Positions 51,721 through 63,151 of a stretch of DNA of 64,000 nt are shown here, piece by piece. Numbering within the stretch: the first letter of the stretch is position 1; each line of letters opens with the position of its first letter. This stretch comes from Pelecanus crispus. Taxonomy: Eukaryota > Chordata > Aves > Pelecaniformes > Pelecanidae. Under the pieces are notes generated by a model. The model saw only the letters and a program-made list of their open reading frames with translations, was not told the origin of the DNA and ran no database searches. The DNA lies in NCBI RefSeq assembly GCF_030463565.1, contig NC_134644.1, forward strand, positions 114,083,684 to 114,147,683, read 5' to 3'. A program made the translations under genes and the position numbers.

Positions 51721-51940
51721 TATTTATAAACATTTTAACTACATAAACAGTTTTTTAGCCTAGTCTACACACAACTTTCGTACTATGAAACTAGTAGAGT
51801 TAGGTCTGGTTTTTCATTGTCTGAAGTAGTTATAGCAATATAACTTTATGTAAATTCCATAAATGCAGGAAAAAAGTGCCTTATATTAGTAGATTTTATT
51901 TTCCTTTTCATACAGGAATAAGCCATACTGACATAGCTTT

Positions 51941-51979
51941 TATATCTAAACCCACAGTAATAAAGTGGGTTTAGATATA
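51941..51979. repeat. Perfect 15-bp stem, 9-nt loop hairpin
   Basis: TATATCTAAACCCAC at 51941-51955 is exactly complementary to 51965-51979, with AGTAATAAA between. A second small hairpin (ACAGAAGC/GCTTCTGT, 52005-52026) follows. Confidence 0.9.
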
Positions 51980-52601
51980 TACTGTGATAAAGTATACTTG
52001 TATAACAGAAGCAGTACAGCTTCTGTGTGTACAAAATGCTTAAGAATTCAACCTGTTGTGCAAATAATACTTGGAACAAAACTATAAGCTCATTCTATGA
52101 AGTCTGACAGCAGTAATGCCTTAGACATGCCTGGGCAAAATCAGACTTCTTTGTAAATATGTGTTTGAGGATCAGCAGATAGAACAGCTCTGTTGTTCCA
52201 AATTCAGTCTCAGCTTTCTGCTTTGGCTAGGGTTGGGTATCAGTGTCTACTGCAATTACTCCATGTCTAGCAGTGGCAGAAATATTTATAAAGCATGTGA
52301 ATTTTGGCAAAATTTTCTCCCAAATCTTTAAAATTTCAACATGTTTCAAAGAAGAGGAAGAGTAACAATTTCTTAAAGGACTGTGACCAATTGTTATAGT
52401 ATCCATGATGTTAAGTAACATAAGAAAGCACAGCCACCTCCTCGCGTTGCTCTGGCCCAGGACCCTCCTGCCCAGCTGCTGGAGACCAGCCTGGTGCCCG
52501 GGGACCTGAGGCCTCTGCCCAGTCTCAGGGATATGGCTGATAGTTTCCTGTTTGCAGGCTCAACCTGTAGCAGAGCTGAGCACGTGTCCTAGAGACACGC
52601 A

Positions 52602-52623
52602 CAAACACACACACACACACACA
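52602..52623. repeat. (CA)n microsatellite
   Basis: About nine CA units lie inside the GC-rich element. Confidence 0.85.
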
Positions 52624-53227
52624 GAAGACACTGACACAGCCGGTCATAATGGCTGCCACAGACAAGGCTCTGCCTTCAGCAGCACCTATATACAGGACTC
52701 ACATAAACCACAAGGGCAGACAGCCAAGTCCCCTCCTCCTCTTCGTCTGGAGAGGCAGAAGGTCGCTGGTGCAGGCACACATGACACTCTCCAGTTTCAC
52801 AAGCACACACACTCTCCTGGATTGCTTCAGTACCTGCATGGATCCTCTGTCTGCCTTGCACACCTGCCTGGATCTCAGGTCCTCTTATCCGTTTCATGGG
52901 TCCCCAACTCCATGTTCAATGCCTGATGGAAAACCCACAGCACTCACACACTTGTCCCTCACGCACCCCACATTCACAAGTCACCCCTGAACGTACCAGC
53001 ATGGAACCCCCCTGAAAGACTGGCCTGGACCCAAGGACCCCCTACTCACTGTTGAATCCAGCTTAAAGTTTATTAGCGAAAACACACACCCCAGACACAG
53101 TTTGGGGAAGATACAGACACTCACCCCTGCACCCTCTATTCATTCCAGTAGCTGGCACCATGTGCCAGAGGTGGCCACACACCCATCTGACTCCAGTAGC
53201 TGGCACCAGTTTTCACTCACATATGTG

Positions 53228-53502
53228 GGCTCAAGCTGCGCCAGGGGAGGTTTAGGTTGGAAATTAGGAAAAATTTCTTTACGGAAAGGGTGGTCAAGAA
53301 TTGGAACAGGCTGCCCAGAGAGGTGGTGGAGTCACCATCCCTGGAAGAGTTCAAAAAACAGGTAGATGTGGCACTTTGGGACATGGTTTAGTCTAGTCTA
53401 CCCTTGATTGGTTTAGAGTGGACTTGGTAATGTTAGGTTAATGGTTGGACTGGATGATCTTAAAGGTCTTTTCCAACCTAAACGATTCTATGATGCTATG
53501 AT
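53228..53502 (+). mobile_element. CR1 LINE 3' end, severely 5'-truncated
   Basis: The + strand reads CTCAAGCTGCGCCAGGGGAG, then TTAGGTTGGAAATTAGG, a TTGGAACAGGCTGCCCAGAG block, GACATGGTTTAG, GGTTGGACTGGATGATCTTA and AAAGGTCTTTTCCAACCTAA. It ends in ATTCTATGATGCTATGAT. This covers the last codons of ORF2 plus the 3' UTR and tail octamers. It sits inside the GC-rich element at 52440-54110 and in the opposite orientation to the CR1 at 50584. Confidence 0.93.
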
Positions 53503-54682
53503 ATGCAGGTCTCACTAGTAGCTGGTATTTAGTCCCTGCAGCACACATACACATGCAGTGATAGAGAGTGAGATTATGCAGAGAGATAGCTAAGAAAAAA
53601 AAAAAGAAGATATAAGATGATATGAATAACTGGTGATCAGGCACAGGGCTCAGCCAGACAAGCATACTGGCTGGCCCCATTTTACATGCGGCTGGCCCCT
53701 TTTATACCCTTTTCTGTCTGCCTCCCCTTTACTCCTCCCTGCACATCCCCCATGGGTCTGTACATCTGCGCTGATTGCCGTGTCCCTCTGGTTCTGCGGT
53801 CCTTCTGGTTTATAGTCTTATCAGTTGCAAAGTTCAGGTTGATCTACCTGGAATTGTTGCCCTGTGGTTTCTGGATAGCCCATCAATTATTGTGAGGTTT
53901 GTTTCTTGCCATTTTCTCCATGTTTGCTTTGTCAGTCTGTGTCTTTGTATATTTTGATTCTGTTTTCCCCTTTTCCTCCCTCAGTTTCCCAATTGACATG
54001 GTCCCCAATCTGATAACCTCACAAGAATAAACTTTCTCATGCTCTCACATGTCCCCATCAATTAGTGTGTCTGACCAGGTTTGGTTCTCATCACCCCCTC
54101 CCTTATAATTTTCCCTCAGGTTTGTGTCCCTGTATGTTCTTGTTTATGGCTTCCTCTTTTTCTTATTTAGTCTTGTTGCATTGAATAAGGTCCTTGGCCA
54201 GATGCCCTTAGAGGAGCAGACATTCTCCTTCTACATACCCTTACACATTACTAGTACAGGAAATTGTTCTGCGTAAACAAAACCTCATTTAATTTCATTT
54301 TTTTCATTTTTTCATTTAATTTTTACATTTAAATCAGTTTCTGATTTGGTAAATGAGTGAACAAGTCCAAAATTTTACATGAAATAACCTTATATATTTC
54401 AAGATATACTATTATAATTTAACGTGATGGATTGGTGAAAAGCCAAAAACAAAACCTCACCACCTTTTGTAAACAGAACCCCAGCAAAGAAAGACAATGT
54501 CCTTTTCTATATTTATAAGATATCTTTGAAACCATTAAAAAAATTTAGTATAAAGTGTGCCTGTACATCTCAGTGACTATTTTCTTCTCTGGAGAATATA
54601 AGTAAAATTTTCTAATGCCTACATTAGTTTAAAATATGTAGTAGATTATAACTTTTATTTTCTGTCTTTTTTTAACCATTAG

Positions 54683-54804
54683 AAAATCCTGAAAAAATTT
54701 CAGAAGCAAATGTGTATATCCAAGTTCTTGATGTTAATGATCATGCACCAGAATTCTCTAAATATTATGAAACATTTGTTTGTGAAAATGCAGTTTCTGG
54801 TCAG
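54683..54804 (+). CDS. CDH19: CDH19 coding exon 8: end of EC4, EC4-EC5 linker, start of EC5
   Basis: This exon is 122 nt, phase 1 in and phase 0 out, with acceptor ACCATTAG before 54683 and strong donor GTAAGT at 54805. It encodes residues 452-492. Visible motifs are [15 protein letters not shown], the calcium-binding linker between EC4 and EC5, and [15 protein letters not shown] at the start of EC5, very close to the human CDH19 segment. The exon was found by motif and frame, being too short to stand out as an ORF. Confidence 0.94.
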
Positions 54805-57800
54805 GTAAGTGTGAAGGAGTTAGCCATCAGTTTTCTCATTACAATGAAGACTTAGTCTGAGATGTTATTATTTCCTTTAATATTAATTATTTCCGTACTA
54901 TGAGTACAGGCTGTATTTTGCCTATTTCCAAAATTATTTCTGTTGATATATGTATAGTTTGAAATTTAGATTTCAGAAGACTGATGTGTACTTTTCCCCC
55001 CTTTAAAACAAAATCCATACATCTCCTTGTTTTTCTACCAAAACAGGTAATAAAGAAATACAGACAGAAACTTCTGAAAAAAACAAACAGCATGAAACAC
55101 AAATTTGATTTATGTTCATGTCACAGAAGTTAAAGCTAGGCCTGGCATTTACAGCAACAGTATAATGTAGTCTGGAAGAACCAGACTTAGACCAGATTCA
55201 AACCAGATTTGTTGTGTTCTTTGGTTAGAAATTATTTGTTGTGAACTGAATTCAGCCCCTGCCTAGTTCAGTGGAAATCTGAAGATCTTAAGTCGTGGCC
55301 CTTGCAACACCTTCCCTAGCTGGCACCTTATGGGATTATCTTATTAAGCATCCTTCCCTGGAGGTTTTTTTTCATTTTCTACTCCCTCCCCAGGTGAATG
55401 GGGTCAAATCAGTCAGCTGCCCTAATCCCACAGGTACACTGCTGACTCTTCATTTTCCTCCAGCCACTTTCCTCTACAGCTTTATATTTTTTTTAAGTGA
55501 TCCAGTTCTATAGCTTAAACTCCAAATTGTGCAATACGCATGCCACCAGGCTTCACACAGCAGTCTAAAAAAACCTGCAAAAATAGAAACAGGATATTCA
55601 AGGTTAAAAAAAAAAGTACAAGGTAAGCAACAAAAAAAACAACAACAAAAAGCTATAGGCAGAAAAAATCATGGTTTTTTCACCACTTTAAAGCATTCTT
55701 TGGACATCCAAAAGAGACCTTTGGGATATCTGTGATGGTTCCATTCAAACATTTTGCTATGTTTTGATTTCTGAATCACAGAGCCTTTCTTTTTACACCA
55801 GATTGGTTTCCTTTGACCTTGATTAGTCTGTAGTTAAATAAAGCTTTCTTTGTAGCAACAGCAATTTCTTCATAGTTTTTTTGCATCCATTTACTATATC
55901 ATTATCAGCAGTTGGTTTGTTTGTTCTGCATTTGGTAATTTTCCACTCTGCAAAGGTTACCTCTGATTCAGAGGTACTTGGAGCAAGCCATTTCTCTTGG
56001 TGCTCAGGTAACTCACTGACAGGTCAAAGTACAGGCATTAAAGCAAATCCCCCTTCATGTTTCTTGTCTTCAGGGCACCACAAATTAAATATGGAAAATT
56101 ATAAAATGGATATTTGCAATCCATGTTTTGGACTTGCCTACAGTATAAAACCCAGATGATTTATTTCTCAAGGTTTTTATCATTCCATAGTTGCTTATTG
56201 ATAGATAACCTCTGTATGCTGGCCCATTAATGGCTACTTTTCAATAACAAATTAGGTATATATATATTAAATATTTTGAGAATCACTGGAGAAGATGACA
56301 CTGTAAAGAATAGTAGCAGTAACAATAATAATAAACTCTCTGAGGATAGGATACAGAATTATCCCTGTTTAATATTATAATACCTGAATGAGTAATGAGC
56401 AGGATATTTTCCCCATTTTACAGACAAGCAAAATATTACTCTAGATTTCGGGGTTTTGGGGGGTTTTGTTTTGTTTTGTTTTTCCTTTTTTCATTGCTAT
56501 AGGTTTTTAGGAGTCACAGGCATCTTCAGTTTAGCCTTTGGAGACCATGAGAGTAATGTTAAATAATCTTCTCATTAACAAATGATCTTAGGAAGAACAA
56601 CAGGAAATTGCTACTACACTGTATAATTATCACAGTCAAAATTTATGACATTTTATTCAGTGTTTATGTTTGAAAACAGAATTGATAGCTGATGTATCTC
56701 CTTCAGTGCTATCATACTTTTTTTAGTCAGAGAAAAAAAAGTTCTTTATTTTCATCAGCAAGAAGCCAAAAGATTTAAAAATGGTTTTATAGATGTCCTG
56801 ATTGTCCACTGAATAACACAATTTACATTTCAGTGGAATCAGTTTAAGCAGTTGAAGGATTTAATCAGGACATTACACAGCTTTTTATCTTAGCCATATT
56901 TCTGCAATCAATTCCAAAGAGCTCAGGAATCTGCTTACATGTCATGAGTTGAGATCAAAGCTTGTATAGATATTCTATCACATTTCAATTTCTAAAGTAG
57001 CTATCTTTATCCATCTAGCTGGAAACGCTATATTGAGAAATATTCTCAGAGATGTTTTGAACCTCTGGAATTCACTTGCTTCCCTGATCTCAGCTGAGCT
57101 GTATCTACTTTCATGGGATATTCTGAAATATATTTGCATCTCCCATCTTACAGTGTTTGGGGGAAACGAAGGAAAATCACTGCAGAGGACATGATGCTGT
57201 CAAAAAAGAAATCTTCTTATTTGGATGACTTTTTCTTGGTGTCTTCCTGGTTTACAATAAAAGCAACATAGAACCATGTGGCAAATAAATTATTTTTACA
57301 CAGCCTTCGAGTATGTGTAAAGGCTATGTGTGTAGGCTATGATAAAGAATGTGAAATACATCATGAATAAAACTAGTTGCACTAATTATCCAAACACAGA
57401 GGTAGTTAATGGTAACTTCAATCTAGAGAAAAATGCTTGTTCTGAAGTTTTGGATTTTCTGAAAGATTATAAAAAATTCTTTGTCTGCTTTTATTCAATG
57501 AGTGTTGACCTTCATGTCCCTGTATGGTGGTTTTGTGAGAGTTACAGACATGTTTACCTTAGCCTCTGAAAGACATTCAAACAAAAGGATTACATTTCGG
57601 TCTGTGGGACTATAATTTCAAATTTGACAATAAAAATGGAAGTAAAGAGGATAGATAGGTGTTTTTTGGCATCATTCTAAATCCATTCATCATGTTTATT
57701 AGACATTTTTCATGTTAGAGTTCTGTACTGTCCTATAATCGAAGTCAGCTGCGTACCACAGCTAAAGTTTTCTTTTACACATTGAAAAACCACTTTCACT

Positions 57801-60171
57801 GCACCACTAGTATTAAATACATTATTTTCAAAATAACTCAAACATGAAAGTTGCTGTGTAAAATAGATTTCTATCCTACTACAGCTATAGCTGGTATCAC
57901 ATCAAATAGAGCAATATTAATAAGACATCCAGAACCAGGATTCCCTTTTTGATTGGATCTTTTGATTTTATAACTGTATGTAGATATGGTAAATGATGAC
58001 CACAAAGTGGTATTCTTTATAGTTACCCTTTAGGTGTGTGTACAGTAAATACAAACTGTTGAATTCTAGAGGCTATATTCTGTAAAAATAATCAGGATTC
58101 AAAATGGACCAAATCTGTCCCAAAGGTAACACTAGAAACATCCCAGCAAAAATGGATTTGACCCAGAAAGCTTAATTCCCAAGTCATTAACAAATTAACT
58201 CAGCTGAAACTGAAGCTTGAAAGTTTAAAGTAAGCTATATCAAATGTCTTCCATCATATGTAAGCAAGCTGACCATCCAGAATGTACCTATTTTTACATA
58301 TGGCAATTTCAGTCCTTTTTGTGGATATTGGTCTTTCTTCATATCATGCAGGAAAGAGATTTCAGCTGAAGATAAGCTGTGCCGGATACACCTACATTCT
58401 GAATTAATGCTTTCTTCTCTAATGCATATTTATTCTGGCAATTCTGAGTTCCTGTGATTTGGGGATCACATATGAGGTGACTTCGATGCTTCAGCTTGCT
58501 TAGTAATCTTTATTAGATACAAAGTGACTAGGTATGCAGAGCACTTTGAGTTAGAGATAAAAAAAAAATATTTACTCAGTACTTAGTATATAATATAATC
58601 ACCAGTTTCAGTGAAAGTGAAGAGTACTCATTTGATATTACTTCTCTACATAATGAAATGTTGACAGAAAAGAGGGAAAATCTTTAACCAAATTCTAGGG
58701 GTATATTATTAATGTTAACAATGAGCAGTTTGCTAAAACAAATCCTTTCTAACAAATCATGATGTAAAATGATTTTTGATAGCAGAGAAATAAAAGTGAT
58801 GGGTTAGTAAGCCAATGTTTATTATTTCACCTTGCTATGTTCTCTTCATCATTTACAAAAAGCACCAGAGCAGAATTGATGAGAAAATAAAAAGTTAAAA
58901 AGAAAAAAAGCAATGAGGGCATCCTTTAGAGTATAAAAACATGGTGAAGCTGTGAAAACACCATATATTCTAGCAGGCCCTTACTCTAAGCTACACCTGC
59001 AGATGCACTGAATGTAACTTGTGACATTTTGAAATAGTGGGCACAGTGGCCCATGGAAAATTCCTTTTTCTGTTTTATACAGACTGTGATTCAACATTAT
59101 CTCATAGCAGAATGGAAGAGGTAGGAAGAGTTTATCAGCATACAAAAACAAACATAAAAAGGCACCTAAGTGTCATGGCATGAGCTTTATAATTGTTATT
59201 CCTTTGCTGAGCTGTACACCATTTTATTTATAGCTGAGCAGAAATATCTTACTGTAGACCCAGAGAAATCAGATCAATATTGTGCCAATTTGCTTTTCAA
59301 AAAAGAAATGGAAGCAGTCAAAAAGAGAACCTTGGTCTTGAGGTAGAAAGTCTACCTGGAAAATGCAGGTGTTGACTATAGTAATGAACATTTTAATCTT
59401 TTACCTGCACTAAAGTCTTATGGTCATCAAACATTATTAAGCAATGAGAAAAATCCTCCTACTTATAAAGCCTCTGCCGATTTGAAATAAAAACCAATTC
59501 TGTACTCCCAAAACAGGTGGGTGACCAGATCTCTTACATCCTATAAAACACAGCAGACCTGCTATTGAAGGATGCTGGGTGGAAAACAAAACAAAAAGAA
59601 ACTAAAGCCTAAAGAGAAAGGTGACAACTCTGTTCCTACTTCCTTCCATCTGTCTAATGGGAATAGTAAGGCTATAGTTAGGTATGGGAGCATGCACAAA
59701 GGACTCCAATTTATACACTCAGCATACTCTAGCATCAAAATTAATGGTACTAATGGTTGTTCAGGTGGACAGCCTTTTTCTTAAGCTGAATTTGGTACAA
59801 AGAAAGTCCTTAGAAGCAGAAAGGACTGTAACAGAGAAGCTTTCTTCTTCCTTCTGGACATCTCTATAATTCCAATTCAGTGAGACCACTTGGGGTTGAG
59901 GAAATAAATTTTCAATGAATTTTCATCAAGACTACCAGGCAATCAACTACTCCATACTCCATAACTTGTTATTTGCAAGACAAAAAACACCCAGCTAGAC
60001 ATTCAGTCCAGAATGGTTTACAGAAATTCCTTTCTGTACAAAATAATTAATAAGAGATCAGAGCTGTTACCAATATCTTAGATTCCCCCACTGATGATAT
60101 TTATTAGTTGAAAGTGCCCACTAATCAGGTGGGTGGGAAAGTTGAGTATAACAGGCTACATCTTTTTGTGA

Positions 60172-60185
60172 CCTTTGATCAAAGG
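60172..60185. promoter_or_regulatory. Palindromic TCF/LEF-type site
   Basis: CCTTTGATCAAAGG is a perfect 14-bp palindrome with overlapping TCF/LEF consensus sequences (CTTTGATC) on both strands. The match to the binding consensus is real, but function is inferred only. TGACCTTTGA overlaps it and also resembles a nuclear-receptor half-site. Confidence 0.3.
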
Positions 60186-61170
60186 AGCCCCTGCTGTTCC
60201 CAGCGGTGATCTCAGTCTGTTTGGAAAGAAACAGTAAATGAGGCCTACCCACCATGAACTGAAATCAGTTTTTCAAGAAAAATCGAGTGAATTAATCTCA
60301 GTTTTAAAGAAATGCATATTTTCAAATGGAATGCTGCATTATTAAAGCTTCTAGACTAATGAGACTTGAAATAAGAAATTTTACAGCAATTAAATTTCAG
60401 CCTAGTCAATACAACTGTTATAATCTTACAGAAGCAACACATCATTCACTCTATTTTCTTTGTTTACATACTAAAATGTAGCGGTTTTTTAAACCTTGAC
60501 TCACAAACAATAAGTGCATTTTTTTTCAGTCTGTGATGCCAGTTTCCCTGGTGAAAGGCTAGAATCTCCTAGGTTAGATGTACAAAAGCCTAGGAAACCA
60601 GAAGAAAAGAAAGTTTCCTTCTCTCTGGGTGATTTTTCCTTTAGAGTCAGCAAAATCAGAGCTGCCTATTGCTCTCATTATTTTATAGACTCATCTGGGC
60701 TTTGCTGAATCTTAGCGGAAGTGATACAGTAAGAAATAAACAATAAGGGTTTGCCTTGTCCTTATGTTCCAAATATTCCCCTGCTTCTAGGGTGGATCCT
60801 TAAAGGCATGTGAATATGCCTAGAATAACCATAGGAGTCTTAGGTTTGTATAGAAGAGCACAGTACAAATCAAAATAAGGGAAGGTGGGGTTTTTTGCAG
60901 CTAGAAGGATGCTCCTCAGAATTATATTGATAGGATCAGATATAGATAAAATTTATATAAGCAAATACATTCTGTATGCAAAGTAAGGGAAGTTAATAAT
61001 GAAATAGCAAAACAGTATCTAATTTGCAACTGCAATAATTTTATGATTTTCAAACATGACAGACTCCTACAAATATAATTTCCAAAGACATTGCTAATAC
61101 TTAGTTAAATAACTATTAACCAGAATGAAAACTGGAGGTATAAAAATCACATCTATAATTAATTAATGCT

Positions 61171-61210
61171 TTTTTTTTTTTTTTTTTTTTGGTAGGTAGG
61201 TAGGTAGGTA
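61171..61210 (+). repeat. T20 followed by (GGTA)n
   Basis: A run of twenty T is followed by five GGTA units. Confidence 0.9.
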
Positions 61211-63033
61211 ACTTTTCTCTGTCAAGTAACTAAACTAAAACATAAAAAAAATAAAAAAATTAGATGTGGCTATAATGTCTTTGTAGATTACTATATTATT
61301 CTACGTGTTCAGTCTAGTTTGATAGACCTGGAATTGTACAGAGACATATACATCCATACAAAGCTTTTTCTCATCTGTGGCCATGAAGATTTTACTAGCA
61401 AATCATAAGCAAAGGCCAGCAGGGTCTTTTTTTCATTTTTTCAGGTATATGGCAGAATATTATAATGAAAATCTGCCATTGATCATGTTTCAGACTGGAT
61501 ATATAGTTTTCTTCTCTACTGCTGTTCATAACAAGCATATTCTGAGAACTATATGCCCTTATGAAAAGGAAGTCTATGATTTATAATCAGGTAATATTAG
61601 GGATCAGTTATTGCTTTTCACTGATTTCTTGACCTACATGCCTATACAAGTATTTGCATCACATTAGCTAGCTTGTTTGCTCTGAGGAAAGGCAAAAAAA
61701 TTCCTCAGAAAGCTTCGTCCTTTGTACACTGTCACCAGGTATATCACTGAACAATCACTCCTCTCATTAGTGGCAATAAAAAAATCTCAAGGGTCCTCAT
61801 TTTTCCATAGAGTGAAAATATAGATTTGAAATAAATTTCACATATAAAAAGGGCAGAGTGTTAAGAACACAAAGCTTCTGGGGTATGAGCCACATTTTGC
61901 ACCCTGCTGTGATGATTTCATCAAACTTAGCTTGCTTGAAAAGAAATAGAATGTGTGCTGAAGTCTTAGATCTTTGACTGAAAAATGGTTTAATCGGGAA
62001 AAAGTTTTCAAAGGCACAGATGGAAGGCTGTAGTCACTTCCATTGACTTACTGCTCTGCTTTTAAAGCACTGCTTGTAGCATTCAGACGCTTTCTGGTTC
62101 GGGGAAAGTTGAGGCTTCAAGTCTCCTGGGTACAAATATCTACAAGGTATGAGATGACTGATAAAATAGAGACTTAGTTCAAATCAGACACTTTTCTGAA
62201 AGTTGATAGTCTTGCATCAGTTTGCTTTCCTCTTGGTTGGAGAGGATACTCATCTACTAATATACACTGATGCCCAGGTCATTAAATATTTACTGATAAA
62301 ACTAATAAATATAAGCTCTTTTAAACCAGAAATATTGTTAATTATGTTAACTGTAGTGTGGTTGTTTATTTACAGAGATGAAAGATAATATTTTGAATTA
62401 TGACTGTTATTTTTTATTTTATCTTGCAATGACTGTGTGGTTTGATATATTTGTAAATGAAGGTTATTCTGCTTTCTTGAGAAAAAGGCACCAAGAAGTT
62501 CCATAATCAATCTGTTATAATATCCAGAATCAAAAATTCAGCACATGAACTTGTCATCATATCTCACTTACTGGAGCTACAATATATCAGTTGAATGATG
62601 TCAATGTGTTTGTAGGCTGGAAGGACATGGGGTTTGTATGGAAGGATTTGTTCAAATGTAGAATGATATACTTTTCACCTTGAAAAAAAAGGACAAAACA
62701 CTATATATATGATTTTTTTTTTCATTTATGGAAACTTCATTTACTTCTTGCCTTTTGATCCAGAAAATCTTTTATGTTTTCTCAAGATTTTAATGCCTGC
62801 CTCTCTCAAACAGATGAAAAATCAAAGTAGAGTATTTGCAGAACATGAGTCTTGATGAGACAGTTTGAGTATGGGAGGTGTGTATTTGTGACTGCATACC
62901 ATGCACTCAATATGTGTTCATAGATCACATCTCTAGCATCAACAGTTTAATGTACTTGATATGTCCTTTTATTGTTTTAAAGGACAAGTAAATACTTTTA
63001 TTCTTAAACAATTCTGTTTATCTGTGTTCCCAG

Positions 63034-63151
63034 CTAATTCAAAGCATCAGTGCAGTGGATCAAGATGACTCAGCAGAAGGTCACCATTTTTACTTCTCAT
63101 TGGCTCAGGAGGCCACAAACAACTCACATTTTACTGTCAAAGATAATCAAG
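63034..63151 (+). CDS. CDH19: CDH19 coding exon 9: N-terminal part of EC5
   Basis: This exon is 118 nt, phase 0 in and phase 1 out, with acceptor TTCCCAG at 63027-63033 and donor GTGGTG at 63152. It encodes residues 493-531 and one base of the next codon. The sequence LIQSISAVDQDD carries the EC5 DXD motif. HHFYFSLAQEATNNSHF contains an N-glycosylation sequon NNS and matches the CDH19-specific HHFYF block. The donor GTGGTG is weaker than the others in the gene. It is placed there because 118 nt is the family exon length and the human protein breaks at the same residue. The remaining coding exons are outside the window. Confidence 0.92.

Larger units (their letters stand above)
52440..54110 (-). 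mobile_element. Probable GC-rich retroviral-type LTR, interrupted by a CR1
   Basis: The region is GC-rich and pyrimidine-rich against its AT-rich surroundings. On the - strand a TATA box (TATAAAAG, 53699-53706) precedes an AATAAA (53069-53074). The two are about 350 bp apart once the inserted CR1 is removed, which fits an LTR U3-R-U5 order. Repeated AGTAGCTGGCACCA units at 53148 and 53197, and a diverged one near 53518, look like internal tandem repeats. Both borders are approximate, no target-site duplication was identified, and I cannot name the family. A different GC-rich repeat is possible. Confidence 0.4.
46313..54682 (+). other. CDH19: CDH19 intron 7
   Basis: At 8.4 kb this is the largest intron seen and the most repeat-laden. 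It holds an inverted repeat at 46620-46704, a 43-bp tandem duplication at 49629-49712, an antisense CR1 at 50584-51720, a hairpin at 51941-51979, and a GC-rich probable LTR at about 52440-54110 split by a sense CR1. Confidence 0.88.
54805..63033 (+). other. CDH19: CDH19 intron 8
   Basis: This 8.2-kb AT-rich intron has no recognised mobile element or gene. It has a TTTTG-like tract near 56466-56482, a palindromic CCTTTGATCAAAGG site at 60172-60185, and a T20 plus (GGTA)n repeat at 61171-61210. Confidence 0.88.

Noticed and set aside
52552..52990. Overlapping 124- and 113-codon + strand ORFs
   Set aside because: They sit in the GC-rich repeat with His/Thr runs from the CA microsatellite, and several frames are open at once, as expected of GC-rich non-coding DNA.
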